NCBI GenBank assembly: GCA_963674835.2
Contig: CAXXKC010000002.1
Location: forward strand, 1,984,001 to 2,048,000
Reading direction: 5' to 3'
DNA: 64,000 nt
From: G963674835 sp963674835
GTDB taxonomy: Bacteria > Planctomycetota > Planctomycetia > Pirellulales > Thermoguttaceae
In this document: positions 18,479-28,528 of the stretch, piece by piece
How the letters are laid out: the number at the start of each line of letters is the position of its first letter
Position numbering within the stretch: position 1 is the stretch's first letter
Made by a program: the position numbers and the translations under genes
Notes under the pieces: generated by a model
What the model was told of the DNA's origin: nothing
The model's database searches: none
What the model saw: the letters and a program-made list of their open reading frames with translations, nothing else

Positions 18479-19986
18479 GTCGGCTCGACCACGACGTGGA
18501 GGTGATCTGTTCCCGTGTCGCCGCGATGGTTGGTGCGTCGGACAGTGACGAGGTAGTCGCCCGGCTTGGCGTAGCGGTGCGTGGTGGCGGCATAGCCATC
18601 TTCGGCGTGTTGGCCGCCGCTGCTATTGGATTGGGTGAACGCTTTGGGGCTGCCGTCGCCGAAGTCCCACTCTTCACGACCGTCGGCGCGATCGACGCCG
18701 AATGACCGGGCCTTGAAGGTCACCTCGTCGTTCGGTTTGATGCCGAACGTGGGCCAGTAGGCGGCATGTACTGCCGGCGCCTTTTGAAGGGGCTGTTTTC
18801 GCTCAACGATCTGGATCTGGGCGAAGTCGTAGTCGATGTGGCCGGCGTCGTCCGTGATCTTGAGGATTTCGTTGTACACGCCTGTGCGATCGTAGCGGTG
18901 CTCGACCTTCGGCCCTCCGGCCGTGGTGCCATCGCTCAAGATCCATTGGTAGCTGACGATGTGCTGCCTGCCGCGGCGGCACCAGGAGTTGCTGCCGTCG
19001 AGGATGACCGGTTCGCCGGCCCAGGCCAACTGGCGAGGCCCTGACACGGCTTCTAGTTCGGTCGGGTATTGCTCGTGGTAGGCTTGCCAGAAGAAGGCGT
19101 AAGCTTCGATAACTCCCCAGAGGCCGCTGGGCTGGAGGCCGACGATGTCGAAATGGAGGTGCGACCATCCGCCGCTGGCCCCACGTTTGCCGAGCACGCC
19201 GATCTTCTGGCCTTGCTTGACAAGGGCGCCCGGCTGAACGGCCGCGTCGATCGAATCGAGGTGGCTGTAGCGATAGAACCAGCCGCGGCCGTCGCGGAGG
19301 TAGATCACGTCGTAGCGAGGTTTGACGAGTGCGGGGAGTTCTTGGCCGGGCAGCACGTTGTCGCCTGCGGAGATCACCTGGGCGTCGGTGGCCGCCATGA
19401 CGTCGAGCATGCGTTCGGGTCCGCCGGTGTCGAGGCCCCAATGATAGTAGTAGGTCTTGTCGTCGGCCCGTTCGTCGTCGCCCAATTCGTTGCCCATGAG
19501 CGTGTGGCTGGCGAACCAGCGTTGGCGGACGGGATAGATGAATGTGCCGGGGCGGATCCACGGCGAGCCGGCGGGCCAGAGCCGCAGACGGGCGTCGGCC
19601 TCCAGGCCCCAGTGGTCGCCGCATTCGACGTAGCCTCTGGTGATGGGACAGTCGATCTGCACGTCGCCGACTGTGATCGGCAGATGGTAAGTGGCGGAGG
19701 TGAGTTCGACGGTCTTGCCGTTGACCTCGACCGTGGCGCGGACTTCGCGCAGCGCTTCGCGGACATGGTCGCGGCGTTCGGTGATTGCCACGAGCTTGAC
19801 GTGTACGGAACGTCCATCGCAAAGGGGCACGTCCTGGGACTGACCGACGTTCAGATCGACGGCTCGTAGGAGCGGCTCGATCGGCGAGGGCGTTTGGGCC
19901 GACTCGACGATCGCGGGTCCTGCCATTAGAGCCGCGAGAACCACTGCCCACTGGATGGTTGTTCGTTTGGCGAGATGTCGTGGCAT
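18466..19986 (-). CDS. Secreted M23 (LytM)-like peptidase with PKD domains
   Basis: 506 aa. The ATG at 19986 lies one base after the stop of the upstream gene, so reinitiation is likely; an upstream in-frame codon overlaps that gene and was not used. An exported leader (IQWAVVLAALMAGPAIVES) precedes a ~100-residue unknown beta domain. The M23 signature follows: YYHWGLDTGG (HxxxD), YSHLDSID and WSHLHFDI (HxH), so the zinc ligands are present. The C-terminal half contains two PKD-like repeats (DGTTAGGPKVEHRYDRTG; EEWDFGDGSPKA). M23 enzymes cut peptidoglycan cross-links, but here the module may serve another secreted role. It is a paralogue of the protein at 26220-28355, which carries an extra esterase. 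Last gene of a three-gene minus operon. Confidence 0.75.
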   Translation of the reverse strand: MPRHLAKRTTIQWAVVLAALMAGPAIVESAQTPSPIEPLLRAVDLNVGQSQDVPLCDGRSVHVKLVAITERRDHVREALREVRATVEVNGKTVELTSATYHLPITVGDVQIDCPITRGYVECGDHWGLEADARLRLWPAGSPWIRPGTFIYPVRQRWFASHTLMGNELGDDERADDKTYYYHWGLDTGGPERMLDVMAATDAQVISAGDNVLPGQELPALVKPRYDVIYLRDGRGWFYRYSHLDSIDAAVQPGALVKQGQKIGVLGKRGASGGWSHLHFDIVGLQPSGLWGVIEAYAFFWQAYHEQYPTELEAVSGPRQLAWAGEPVILDGSNSWCRRGRQHIVSYQWILSDGTTAGGPKVEHRYDRTGVYNEILKITDDAGHIDYDFAQIQIVERKQPLQKAPAVHAAYWPTFGIKPNDEVTFKARSFGVDRADGREEWDFGDGSPKAFTQSNSSGGQHAEDGYAATTHRYAKPGDYLVTVRRTNHRGDTGTDHLHVVVEPTQSK

Positions 19987-19987
19987 G

Positions 19988-22477
19988 TCAGTCGCCAATC
20001 TTGAGATACTGGGCCAGTTCGTCGCCGGCAAGGGGTTTGGCCGGCAGCGAGTCTTTGGCGATGTCGGAAAGGCTCAATTCCAAGGAGACCGGTGCTGCGT
20101 CGAAGACGAGTTCTCCGTGTACGAGCCCGGTTGTCGGGTCGTGGAAGAACTCGGCGGGTTTGCCGGCCACGCGGACCTGGCGGACGGTCTTGCCCTGGAC
20201 GGCGAAGACGACGGTGTCGTTGACGCCTGCCGGCGCCAGCAGTTGGACCGTCAGATCGCCCGATGCGGGATCGCGGCGTTCGGAGATTCGCTTGCCGCCC
20301 CAAAGGTGAACCGCGGTGCCGGTGGGCAATTGACGCAGGCAGAATAGGCGTAGGCCCTGGGCGGGTAGTGTGACCGGGTCGATTCCTTCGGCCAACTGCT
20401 TGCCGGAAACGACTCGGCTGGTTCGCGCATTGACGTCGAAGAGCGCGTAGCGTGCGTCGGCGGAGAGTCCGAGTACATCCAGGTTGGAAATGGCCAGCCG
20501 GGTTGCGCGGGGCTCCTTGGCCATGTTTGCGAGTGGGATGAGGCAATCGCCCCAGGTGTCGTTGCGATAGACGGTGGCGAACGTGTCGGGCGCGGACGTG
20601 GAGAATCGGCCTTCGGCGTCGGCGAAGTAATTGGGCGTGGACTCGTAGAGGCCGAAGTAGTATTGAGCCAGGTTGTCGTGACGGACGAAGAGGTGTTCCT
20701 CTTTGCGGACGCCGCTGGCGTAAGGGAACTTGGCGGGCCACAGACGCCAGTCGAGATAGGTGTACTGTCCGCCGCCGGTAAGGAGATCGAAATTGTAGGC
20801 CAGGGCTGCCGAGCAGCGGACCGTCTCCGAATCGCCGGCGAAGAGGCTGCCCTGGGCGTCCATGTTCTGGACCGACGCGATCAGGTCCCAATAGGCCGAG
20901 ACGGACGGGAAAGAGTAGCCTTCGCCGAAGAGGTGAACGTCGAAATCGCAGATGTCGGGCAGCACGACGCCCTTGGAACAATGGTCGACGAGGACCGCGT
21001 GCGGGCAGTGCTCCCGGATCGCTTGACGCCGACGCCAGTTCATCTCGTGCAACTCGATGAGACAATCGTACACCGGCCGCGGATGGCTGTGCTCTTTCCA
21101 GAGCGTGCAGTTGCCGTAGGCCAGGTTGTCGTCGATGTACATGCCGTCGACCTGGAATTGCTCCATCATGGCCTGCAACGTCTTCACGCGGTAACCGGCC
21201 AGGCCGTTGGGCGAAGCGAGGCATGTGGCCAGCGTATTGCAGTAGGGATCCATTGTGGCCTGGTAGTGTCCACCGTAGTTGAATCCCTGCCAAAGGACCC
21301 ACTTGTCGCGGGCAACCAGGTCGACGACATCCGGTGCGTTGGCGTACATGAGGTCGGCATTGGCGGTCCAGAGGAAGAGCATGCCGGCCTGGTGGACCTC
21401 TTTGATGACGCGTTGGAGCTCGCCGGCCGGCGGGCGTGGCAGGCCCGGCGTGCCCAGGCGGTGCATCTGGAAGAGTGTGAACCCGAGTTGGGCCGCTTGG
21501 CGGATTTCGGCGCTGGTGGGATAGGGGTGTTTTGCATCGCCAACCCAGATGAACATGCGCAGGTCGTGCCGGCGTGGATGAGGCAGGCGGTTGGGCGCGA
21601 CGCTGATCCCGAAGCGAAGCCGAAACGGCTCAGCGGCTTTGAGTCGATAAGTGTCGCCGCCTTCGCCGACGTCGACGATCTGCTGGCAGAGGCGAACCCG
21701 GGCGCTGTTTCCGTCGGCCGGTAGGGACTCGATCGAGGCCGATTTCGAGGGCTTTCCCGAGCAGTGCGTCGCACCGACGTCGGTGAACATGGCCAGTGCG
21801 GCGTCGTGGCTGAACACCTGGAGGCAAGAGGTCAGGCCGCCCATGGTCAGGGAGTCGCCCGGTTTGGGCAATCGGTCGATTTTGTCGGGGAAGATGCTGC
21901 CGCGGGTTTTGTGCAGGTATCGGTGCAGTGGTCCGTCGACCAGGAGTCGGTGGCCGATCTCTTTCGCGATGGTGACGTCGGCTGCCGGAACGAGTTCGAG
22001 CTCGGCGACGACGACGCCGTCGTTGAAGAACGTGTTGGTGAGCGTATAGGCAATCGATGGTCGTCCTGCGGCCGGAGCCGGCAGTTGGGCGTCGGTTTTG
22101 AGGACGATTCGATCGGTGCCCTTGGCGGTGACTTGGGTCGCTCCTGAGTTTGCGCGGCTTAGGTGGTAGTCGTCGATCGCGAAATCGGCTTCCTGGAGCC
22201 GGAGGATCGTCTTGCCATCGCGACGGACTTCCAGGCCGGAAATGGCGCCGGTATTGCGATTTACGGTGTAGGTGAAGGTCGGGCCAGTGATGACCATTTG
22301 GCTTTCGCTTGCCTGCAGGGTCAGGTCTTCTGGCGGGAGAGGTTGACGGAGGACCTCGGCGATGGGCTTGCTTTGCTGGCCGAAGGCGGCGCTGGGCAAA
22401 GCGATGCCCACGCAGATCGCCATGGCGGCCGTGGCAGCGAGCAGGTGGGAGCCACGGAGGGGAGCGATGTTTTTCAT
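19988..22477 (-). CDS. Secreted glycoside-hydrolase-like TIM-barrel protein
   Basis: 829 aa. The ATG at 22477 has CCCAGG about 9 nt upstream and starts a signal peptide (LLAATAAMAICVGIALPSAAFG). An N-terminal beta-supersandwich (residues ~40-310) precedes a barrel with FQMHRLGTPG, LFLWTANADLMYANAPD, QVDGMYIDDNLAYGN and ADSETVRCS-like segments. The order of a sandwich, a barrel with paired acidic residues (MYIDD) and a beta C-terminus resembles GH36/DUF6259-type enzymes. No substrate can be read from the sequence. It lies 121 nt after the unknown secreted protein and 1 nt before the M23-PKD gene. This supports a shared extracellular polysaccharide-processing function, which is an inference. 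Confidence 0.65.
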   Translation of the reverse strand: MKNIAPLRGSHLLAATAAMAICVGIALPSAAFGQQSKPIAEVLRQPLPPEDLTLQASESQMVITGPTFTYTVNRNTGAISGLEVRRDGKTILRLQEADFAIDDYHLSRANSGATQVTAKGTDRIVLKTDAQLPAPAAGRPSIAYTLTNTFFNDGVVVAELELVPAADVTIAKEIGHRLLVDGPLHRYLHKTRGSIFPDKIDRLPKPGDSLTMGGLTSCLQVFSHDAALAMFTDVGATHCSGKPSKSASIESLPADGNSARVRLCQQIVDVGEGGDTYRLKAAEPFRLRFGISVAPNRLPHPRRHDLRMFIWVGDAKHPYPTSAEIRQAAQLGFTLFQMHRLGTPGLPRPPAGELQRVIKEVHQAGMLFLWTANADLMYANAPDVVDLVARDKWVLWQGFNYGGHYQATMDPYCNTLATCLASPNGLAGYRVKTLQAMMEQFQVDGMYIDDNLAYGNCTLWKEHSHPRPVYDCLIELHEMNWRRRQAIREHCPHAVLVDHCSKGVVLPDICDFDVHLFGEGYSFPSVSAYWDLIASVQNMDAQGSLFAGDSETVRCSAALAYNFDLLTGGGQYTYLDWRLWPAKFPYASGVRKEEHLFVRHDNLAQYYFGLYESTPNYFADAEGRFSTSAPDTFATVYRNDTWGDCLIPLANMAKEPRATRLAISNLDVLGLSADARYALFDVNARTSRVVSGKQLAEGIDPVTLPAQGLRLFCLRQLPTGTAVHLWGGKRISERRDPASGDLTVQLLAPAGVNDTVVFAVQGKTVRQVRVAGKPAEFFHDPTTGLVHGELVFDAAPVSLELSLSDIAKDSLPAKPLAGDELAQYLKIGD

Positions 22478-22597
22478 GTTCGTGTGCCTGGGAGGGAAGT
22501 GAGGCGGGTGGTCGTTCGAGACGCCAACGTGGTTTCGGCCGCCCTCATGCCCTGCCGCGTTCCCGCGAGCGGGCAAGCGGAGTTGCGTGAGGAAGCG

Positions 22598-23548
22598 TTA
22601 TGGCTGCTTCGGTTCTTTGAGGTACTGCTCGTAGAGTTCGACGGCTTTCTCGTCGGTGATGGGGCCGACGACCAGTCGAATTCGAGCGTACGCCGTCTCA
22701 CCGGCGGCGATGTCGTGGCCGATGAGTGACTGATAGAGCGAGTTGTGGCCGGCGACGCCGTCGGGTGGCGTCCGGTTGTAGGGCGTGGCAATGGCGAAGC
22801 AATCCTCGGGTGGACTCATCATCAGGGCGGCGATGCCGCTTTTCGGGTCACGTCGCATGGCGAGTGGCGCGGCAAGGTATCGTACGACGGACCACTGCAC
22901 CGGATTGGGTGGATACTCCCAGCGGCCGTCAAAGATCATCAGGCCGACCTGGCGATCGCGGGGGAAATACAGGTAGGTGCCATCCACGGGCGGGCTCCAA
23001 TCGGCCGGCACGAAGGACGGTTTGCCGCGGCTGTGATTGCCGGGCTTGACATAGACCAGCGACTGGAAGCCCGGCGGGAAATAGTTGGACATGAACAGTT
23101 CAAACTGCGGCATGTCTTGTTGCGGCTTGACGGTTATGACGACATCGAGGGTGTCGGGCCGAACCCAGCGGTGGATGGCGGTGATCTGCAACGGATGGTC
23201 TTCGGCCGGTGGAAAGGAGACTTCGAGCGCGCCGTCGGGCAAGACCTTGCTGGCGGTCGGCCAGTCGCGCACGGCGGCATCGTAACGTTTGTTGGTGGAG
23301 AGGGCCCGGTAGAAGCTGAACAGGCCGGGTAGACGACCGCCCATGGCGACTTCTACGTTAGCGGGCACGAAGACCAACTCGGGGATGCCTTGAAACTTGC
23401 CCGTCAACTGGATCTTGCCGCGGACCGTGCCGGTGTCGAACTGGAAGTAGCCCGATTCCTGGGCGGGCTTGAAACCGAGGTTCGGCTCGGCTGCCAGTGC
23501 CTGGCCAGCGAGCAGAGTCGTCAGCGCACATACAAAACAGGCTTTCAT
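22598..23548 (-). CDS. Secreted protein of unknown function, first gene of operon
   Basis: 316 aa. The ATG at 23548 has AAGGAG 7 nt upstream, fixing the start. Signal peptide (FVCALTTLLAGQALA). The mature part is beta-rich with RWVRPDTLDVVITVKPQQ, FELFMSNYFPPGFQSLVYVK and YLYFPRDRQVGLMIFDGRWE. It resembles carbohydrate-active or carbohydrate-binding beta-sandwiches of planctomycetes, but I cannot name a family. It heads the minus operon with the GH-like barrel and the M23-PKD protein. Confidence 0.7.
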   Translation of the reverse strand: MKACFVCALTTLLAGQALAAEPNLGFKPAQESGYFQFDTGTVRGKIQLTGKFQGIPELVFVPANVEVAMGGRLPGLFSFYRALSTNKRYDAAVRDWPTASKVLPDGALEVSFPPAEDHPLQITAIHRWVRPDTLDVVITVKPQQDMPQFELFMSNYFPPGFQSLVYVKPGNHSRGKPSFVPADWSPPVDGTYLYFPRDRQVGLMIFDGRWEYPPNPVQWSVVRYLAAPLAMRRDPKSGIAALMMSPPEDCFAIATPYNRTPPDGVAGHNSLYQSLIGHDIAAGETAYARIRLVVGPITDEKAVELYEQYLKEPKQP

Positions 23549-23863
23549 CGAAGGCTCCTTCACGTCGGCAGATTGTGGGGCACGTCGCCCGTGGTGGCAG
23601 TATGGTCGAAGCGCAGCGCGACCGCAAGAAAGCGGCGATTGTGGCCTCGCAAGGAAGTGACCGGACTGGAAAGCAAGGGTTTCTAGACCGCGGGAATGGT
23701 GGCAGTGGCAGCACGAAGCTGGGGGCCGGCGGAAGTGGCCTGATACTGAACGCTTGTCCATGTCAGGATAATCCCGTAGAATGAACTGAAGAGGGAGCCT
23801 GAATTACACCCCCCTTCGGTGTATGGCCTGAATTGCTGCCGCTGGCAACGCGAGGCTGTGGCC

Positions 23864-26170
23864 ATGGAAAGAACCTTGCTGCGGGATATAAGTCGGAATA
23901 ACTTCTACCTGCCTGGCTTTGCGGCGCCACGCGGCCCGAGTGACGTGGCGGAGGGCGGAGGTGTTCTGACGGCGCAAGTGGTGTTCAACCGGCCGGTCGA
24001 TACGGCCTACACGTACACAGTTCCCGAGCATCTCGCGAAGCTGCTGGGACCGGGTCAACGCGTGCGGGTGCCGTTTGGCAAGGCGAATCGCCAGGCGGTC
24101 GGGTACTGTGTGGCGGTTGGCAAGGCGCCGACGGATCGGCCGCTGAAGTCGATTCGGGCGGTTCTGGACAGTGAGCCGATCCTGTCGCCGTCGATGCAGC
24201 AGTTGACTCGCTGGATCGCGGACCGCTACCTGTGCGGTTGGGGGCAGGTGTTGGAAGGCGTGATTCCCGCGGGCGTGCGGCGCCATGCGGGCACGCGGAT
24301 GATGAAGTTCTACGAAGCGGCTTCCGATGCAGCCGGCAGACTGGCGGAAGTTCGGGCATCGGCCAAGCAGCGGACCGTGGTGAAGGCACTGCTGGCCGAA
24401 CGGGCCCCCCTGCGTCGCGACGAGTTGATGGAGGTGGCCCATTGCGGGCCTGGACCGATCAAGTCGCTGTGCGAGAAACAACTAATCGTGGAGACCAGCC
24501 AGCGGACCGAACCCAACTCGCGCGAAGAGGTGAACATCGAGCGGACGCCCGACTTGCCCTTGAGCGGGCAACAGCAGGCGGCTTTGGAGACGGTTCTGGC
24601 CGCGGTGCGATCGGGCGAGTTTCGTACGGTGTTGCTGCACGGTGTGACAGGCAGCGGCAAGACGGAGGTCTATACCCAGGCGATCCGCGAGGTGGTTCAC
24701 TGCGGTCGGCAGGCGATCGTGCTGGTGCCGGAAATCAGCCTGACGCCGCAGACGATCCGGCATTTTCGCGCGCGGTTCGACACGGTGGCCGTGCTACACA
24801 GCCATCTGAGCGATTCGGAGCGTTACTGGCAGTGGCAGCGGATTGCGCGGGGTGAGGTGCAAGTCGTGGTCGGTGCCCGCAGCGCCATCTTCGCTCCCAC
24901 ACCGAAGCTGGGTTTGATCGTAATCGACGAAGAGCATGAAAACTCGTTCAAGCAGGAGACCGTTCCGCGGTACCATGCCCGCGAGGTGGCGCGGGAGCGG
25001 GCGCGATTACAACATGTGCCGCTGGTGCTGGGCTCGGCAACGCCGTCGCTGGAGTCATGGCTACGGGTGCAGCGGAACGAGGACGTTCTGGTGTCGCTTC
25101 TGAAGCGGGTGGAGCAGCGGGTGCTGCCGCCGGTGGTGGTCGTGGACGTTCGCAACGATCCGCAGTGTTCGCGGGGTTCGGCGATCGGCGTCGCGCTAGA
25201 GCGGGCGATGCGGCGGACGCTGGAAGACGGCTCGCAGGCGATTCTGTTACTGAACCTTCGAGGATACGCGCCGACATTGTGGTGCCGCGGCTGCGGTTAC
25301 TCGGTGAAGTGCCCCCACTGCGACATCACGCTCACGTTCCACAAGGAGCACAACGTTTCGCTGTGTCATAGCTGCGGGTATCAGGTGAGTGTGGTGAAAT
25401 GCCCGCACTGTGGGCACGGCGGCATTCGGTATCTGGGCAGCGGAACCGAGCGGCTGGAAAGGGAGGTTCGTGGGAAGTTCCCCGGGTATCGTTGTTTGCG
25501 CATGGACAGCGACTCGATGCGCCGTGTCGGCAGTCACGATGCGGCACTGGAGGCGTTCCGCCAGCAAGAGGTGCAGATTCTCCTGGGCACGCAGATGATC
25601 GCCAAGGGGTTGGATTTTCCGAACGTGGCCCTAGTCGGCGTGGTTTCGGCCGATACGGTGCTTCACCAGCCTGACTTTCGTGCAGCCGAGCGGACCTTTC
25701 AGTTGATTGCCCAGGTGGCCGGGCGCACCGGCCGCGGGGAGCGGGGCGGCCGAGTCTATGTGCAGACGACCGCGCCGACCGAGCCGACCATCCGCTACGC
25801 GGCGGAACACGACTACCTGGGCTTCGCGGCCGAGGAGTTGAAACGCCGCGAGGAGTTGGCGATGCCGCCATATCAGGCGATGGCCCGGGTCATCGTTCGC
25901 GGTGCCGAGGAGGAGGCGGTGCGCCGCCAAGCCGACGAGATGGTCGACGTGTTGGTCGAGGCGGCCCGCGCGACGACCGCGGGGGTGTACGTCATCGGTC
26001 CAGGGCCTGCGCCGGCGGCGAAACTCAAGGACAAGTACCGGTATCACCTCCACCTGAAGGCGGATACTGCTGAGCAGATTGGCGCGTTGTGGCACGGCGT
26101 CGCGGGCAAGCTGCCGCGCACGGGCGGGGTCGAGACCGCGATCGACGTCGATCCGCTCGGCGTGCAGTGA
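23864..26170 (+). CDS. priA: Primosomal protein N' (replication restart helicase)
   Basis: 768 aa. I chose the ATG at 23864 (GAGG 8 nt upstream) over the one at 23819, which lacks a ribosome site. The N-terminal DNA 3'-end-binding domain (VVFNRPVDTAYTYTVPE) is followed by the superfamily-2 helicase motor: Walker A VTGSGKTEVY, DEEH box IDEEHENSFKQE, and motif VI QVAGRTGRG. Four CxxC pairs lie between (CRGCG, CPHCD, CHSCG, CPHCG) and would bind two zinc ions. PriA reloads the replisome at stalled forks. It separates the two M23-PKD paralogues and converges with the second. Confidence 0.96.
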   Translation: MERTLLRDISRNNFYLPGFAAPRGPSDVAEGGGVLTAQVVFNRPVDTAYTYTVPEHLAKLLGPGQRVRVPFGKANRQAVGYCVAVGKAPTDRPLKSIRAVLDSEPILSPSMQQLTRWIADRYLCGWGQVLEGVIPAGVRRHAGTRMMKFYEAASDAAGRLAEVRASAKQRTVVKALLAERAPLRRDELMEVAHCGPGPIKSLCEKQLIVETSQRTEPNSREEVNIERTPDLPLSGQQQAALETVLAAVRSGEFRTVLLHGVTGSGKTEVYTQAIREVVHCGRQAIVLVPEISLTPQTIRHFRARFDTVAVLHSHLSDSERYWQWQRIARGEVQVVVGARSAIFAPTPKLGLIVIDEEHENSFKQETVPRYHAREVARERARLQHVPLVLGSATPSLESWLRVQRNEDVLVSLLKRVEQRVLPPVVVVDVRNDPQCSRGSAIGVALERAMRRTLEDGSQAILLLNLRGYAPTLWCRGCGYSVKCPHCDITLTFHKEHNVSLCHSCGYQVSVVKCPHCGHGGIRYLGSGTERLEREVRGKFPGYRCLRMDSDSMRRVGSHDAALEAFRQQEVQILLGTQMIAKGLDFPNVALVGVVSADTVLHQPDFRAAERTFQLIAQVAGRTGRGERGGRVYVQTTAPTEPTIRYAAEHDYLGFAAEELKRREELAMPPYQAMARVIVRGAEEEAVRRQADEMVDVLVEAARATTAGVYVIGPGPAPAAKLKDKYRYHLHLKADTAEQIGALWHGVAGKLPRTGGVETAIDVDPLGVQ

Positions 26171-26219
26171 CGGCACTGGCGACCGGGATGCGAACGGCAA
26201 CCATGGGGCGAATTCGTGT

Positions 26220-28355
26220 CTACTTCAGGTTGCGGGCCAGGTCGGGATCGGCCTTGCGCAAGGCATCGGCCACGAGGCGGGCAATGTCTTTGGCTCCACG
26301 GTCGGAGAAGTGGGAGTGGTCGCCCGCGCTGGGACTGATGTAGGCGCTTCCCTTGTCTCCGAGCCGATTGAGAAGTGCCATGCTGCTGGCGTGCAGGTCG
26401 ATTAGCGGCACGTTCTCCTGCTTGGCAACTCGCTTCATCGCGTCGGCGTAGGGCTGCAAGGTGGTGGTGATCTTTCCGTCGGGCCCGAACGTGCGGCGAG
26501 ACACGGATGTGACGAGGATTGGCCGGGCACCGGCTTTGCGAGTATCGCCGATGTACTGCCTGAGATAGTCCTGATAGTCGCCGTTGGGATCGGTGGTTCG
26601 ATCGCCCTTGCCGGGGCAATCGTTGTGGCCGAACTGGATGAACACGTAGTCGGGCTGATTGCGCAGGGCCCGTTCCCAGAGGCCCGTTTTGATGAAGCTC
26701 TTGGAACTGGCGCCGGAGCGGGCGCAATTGATCACGGTTGCCTGTTCGGAGAAGAGATCGCCAAACACCTGTCCCCAGCCGGTGAGCGTGGGACGGTCGG
26801 GCGGCGGGTTGGAATAGGAGGCGACCGTGGAATCGCCGACGAGGACGATGCGGATGGGCTCGACGCACACGTGGAGTCGGGCGGTCGCCGTTTCACCGCG
26901 CTGGTTGGAGCGATGGACGCTGACCAGATAGTCGCCCGGCTTGGAATAGCGGTGGGTGGTCACTGCGTAGCCATTCTTGGCGTGCCGGTCGGCGTTGCCG
27001 TCGGACTGGACGTTGACCGTGGGGCTGCCGTCGCCGAAATCCCACGTTTCCTGGCCCTCGTGCGGTCCGATACGAAAGCTACGGACCTTGAAGGTGACCT
27101 CGTCGCCCGGCTTGATGCGTTCGGTTGGCCAGTACACGGCATGGATGGTGGGCGGCAGCAGCTTCGGCTGCTTGGGGTCGAGAACCTGGACTACGGCGAA
27201 GTCGTCGTCGGTGCGGCCGGCGTCGTCGGTTATGCGGAGGATCTCGGTGTATTGACCGGGCCGATCGTAGCGGCTTTGGACTGTGGCGCTGTCGGCGGTG
27301 GTGCCGTCGCTGAGAATCCAATGGTAAGCGGTGATGTGTTTCGGGCCATCGGCACTCCAGGAGAGGCGGCCGTCGAGCGTTACCGGATCGCCGACCCAGG
27401 CCAAGTGATGGGGCCGCGCGACGGCTTGGAGCTTGGTATCGTGGGCGGCATGGTACGCCCGCCAGAGAAAGGCATAGCCGGCGACGATGCCGTAGCGGCC
27501 GCTGGGTTGCGGGGCGGAGATGTCGAAGTGCAGGTGCGACCAGCCACCGCTGGCGCCTTCCTTGCCCAAACGGCCGATCGGCTGGCCCATGGCGGCCCGC
27601 TGGCCGAGTTTGACCGCCGGATCGATCGAGTCGAGGTGGCTGTAGCGATAGTACCAACCGCGATCGTCCCGAAGATAGACGACATCGTATCGAGGATGAA
27701 CAGAGGAGGGCGGCTGGAAGCCGTCCATCAGCGCGTCGCCGCGCGAGACGACGACGCCAGCGGTCGCGGCAATGACCTCGACCTGGGCTTCGGAACCGCC
27801 CATGTCGAGCCCATAGTGGTAGTAGATGGACCGTTTGCCGGGCACATCGCCGCCGTCGACGAAGACCGGCTCGTTGGCCATTTGCGTGTTGTTGGCGAAC
27901 CACTTCTGCCGGACGGGATAAGAGAACGTGCCGGGTCGAATCCAGGGCGAACCGGCCGGCCAGAGGCGCAAGCGTGCGTCGGCATCCAGGGCCCAGGGGT
28001 TGTTCTTCGGTTGGACGAGCCCCTTGGTGGCGGCGCAGTCGATTTGCAAGCCGCCGACACTGGTCGGCAATCGGTAATTCGCCGCCACGAGCGTGACCGT
28101 TTGGCCATTGACATCGACCGTGACGCGTGCCTCACGGACGGCCTCGCAGATAGAATCGCGTCGTTCGTCGAGGCGGACAAGTTTCACGGTGGCGGTCGAG
28201 CCGTCGGACAGTTTGACTTGCGTCTGCTGGCCGACATCCAGATCGACGACTCGCATCAGCGGATCGATCGCCGCTTCTGGTTGGCCTGCGCAGAGGTGGC
28301 TACTGACGAGCAGGAGCAGGATCGGCACAGCGAACCGGGACGTGGTACGCATCAT
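26220..28355 (-). CDS. Secreted fusion: M23-like peptidase, PKD repeats and SGNH/GDSL esterase
   Basis: 711 aa. Tandem ATGs at 28355/28352 follow GGAGAAG. Signal peptide (VPILLLLVSSHLCAG). Residues ~25-500 are a close paralogue of the 18466-19986 protein: YYHYGLDMGG, YSHLDSID and WSHLHFDI give the M23 ligands, and EETWDFGDGSP-type PKD repeats follow. Residues ~505-711 add an SGNH hydrolase: block I VLVGDSTVASYSN, block III FIQFGHNDCPG and block V GDHSHFSDRGAKDIA. This supplies the Ser/Asp/His triad in the pattern of CE12 rhamnogalacturonan or pectin acetylesterases. The fusion is rare in my experience. A role in deacetylating a surface or environmental polysaccharide is inferred. Confidence 0.78.
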   Translation of the reverse strand: MMRTTSRFAVPILLLLVSSHLCAGQPEAAIDPLMRVVDLDVGQQTQVKLSDGSTATVKLVRLDERRDSICEAVREARVTVDVNGQTVTLVAANYRLPTSVGGLQIDCAATKGLVQPKNNPWALDADARLRLWPAGSPWIRPGTFSYPVRQKWFANNTQMANEPVFVDGGDVPGKRSIYYHYGLDMGGSEAQVEVIAATAGVVVSRGDALMDGFQPPSSVHPRYDVVYLRDDRGWYYRYSHLDSIDPAVKLGQRAAMGQPIGRLGKEGASGGWSHLHFDISAPQPSGRYGIVAGYAFLWRAYHAAHDTKLQAVARPHHLAWVGDPVTLDGRLSWSADGPKHITAYHWILSDGTTADSATVQSRYDRPGQYTEILRITDDAGRTDDDFAVVQVLDPKQPKLLPPTIHAVYWPTERIKPGDEVTFKVRSFRIGPHEGQETWDFGDGSPTVNVQSDGNADRHAKNGYAVTTHRYSKPGDYLVSVHRSNQRGETATARLHVCVEPIRIVLVGDSTVASYSNPPPDRPTLTGWGQVFGDLFSEQATVINCARSGASSKSFIKTGLWERALRNQPDYVFIQFGHNDCPGKGDRTTDPNGDYQDYLRQYIGDTRKAGARPILVTSVSRRTFGPDGKITTTLQPYADAMKRVAKQENVPLIDLHASSMALLNRLGDKGSAYISPSAGDHSHFSDRGAKDIARLVADALRKADPDLARNLK

Positions 28356-28528
28356 CTCTTCTCCAGTCGGTGACGAACGTCGGCGTCAAGGATGCCCGAG
28401 TGACGGGATCGCGAAGGGGCGTCAGGGCTTCGAGTATGCGCTGGAGAATGTGCCGAGGCAACCCCTTTGGCGCGGGCATTGAGTGCGCGCGGGTTGCTCT
28501 TGTCTCGGGCTACAGCAAAGGGCTACGT

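Noticed and set aside
26625..28373. Long plus-strand open frame opposite the M23-PKD-SGNH gene
   Set aside because: Codon-bias shadow with no recognisable protein features; the same holds for 53332-55200 opposite uvrA and 14475-15818 opposite the lipoprotein.
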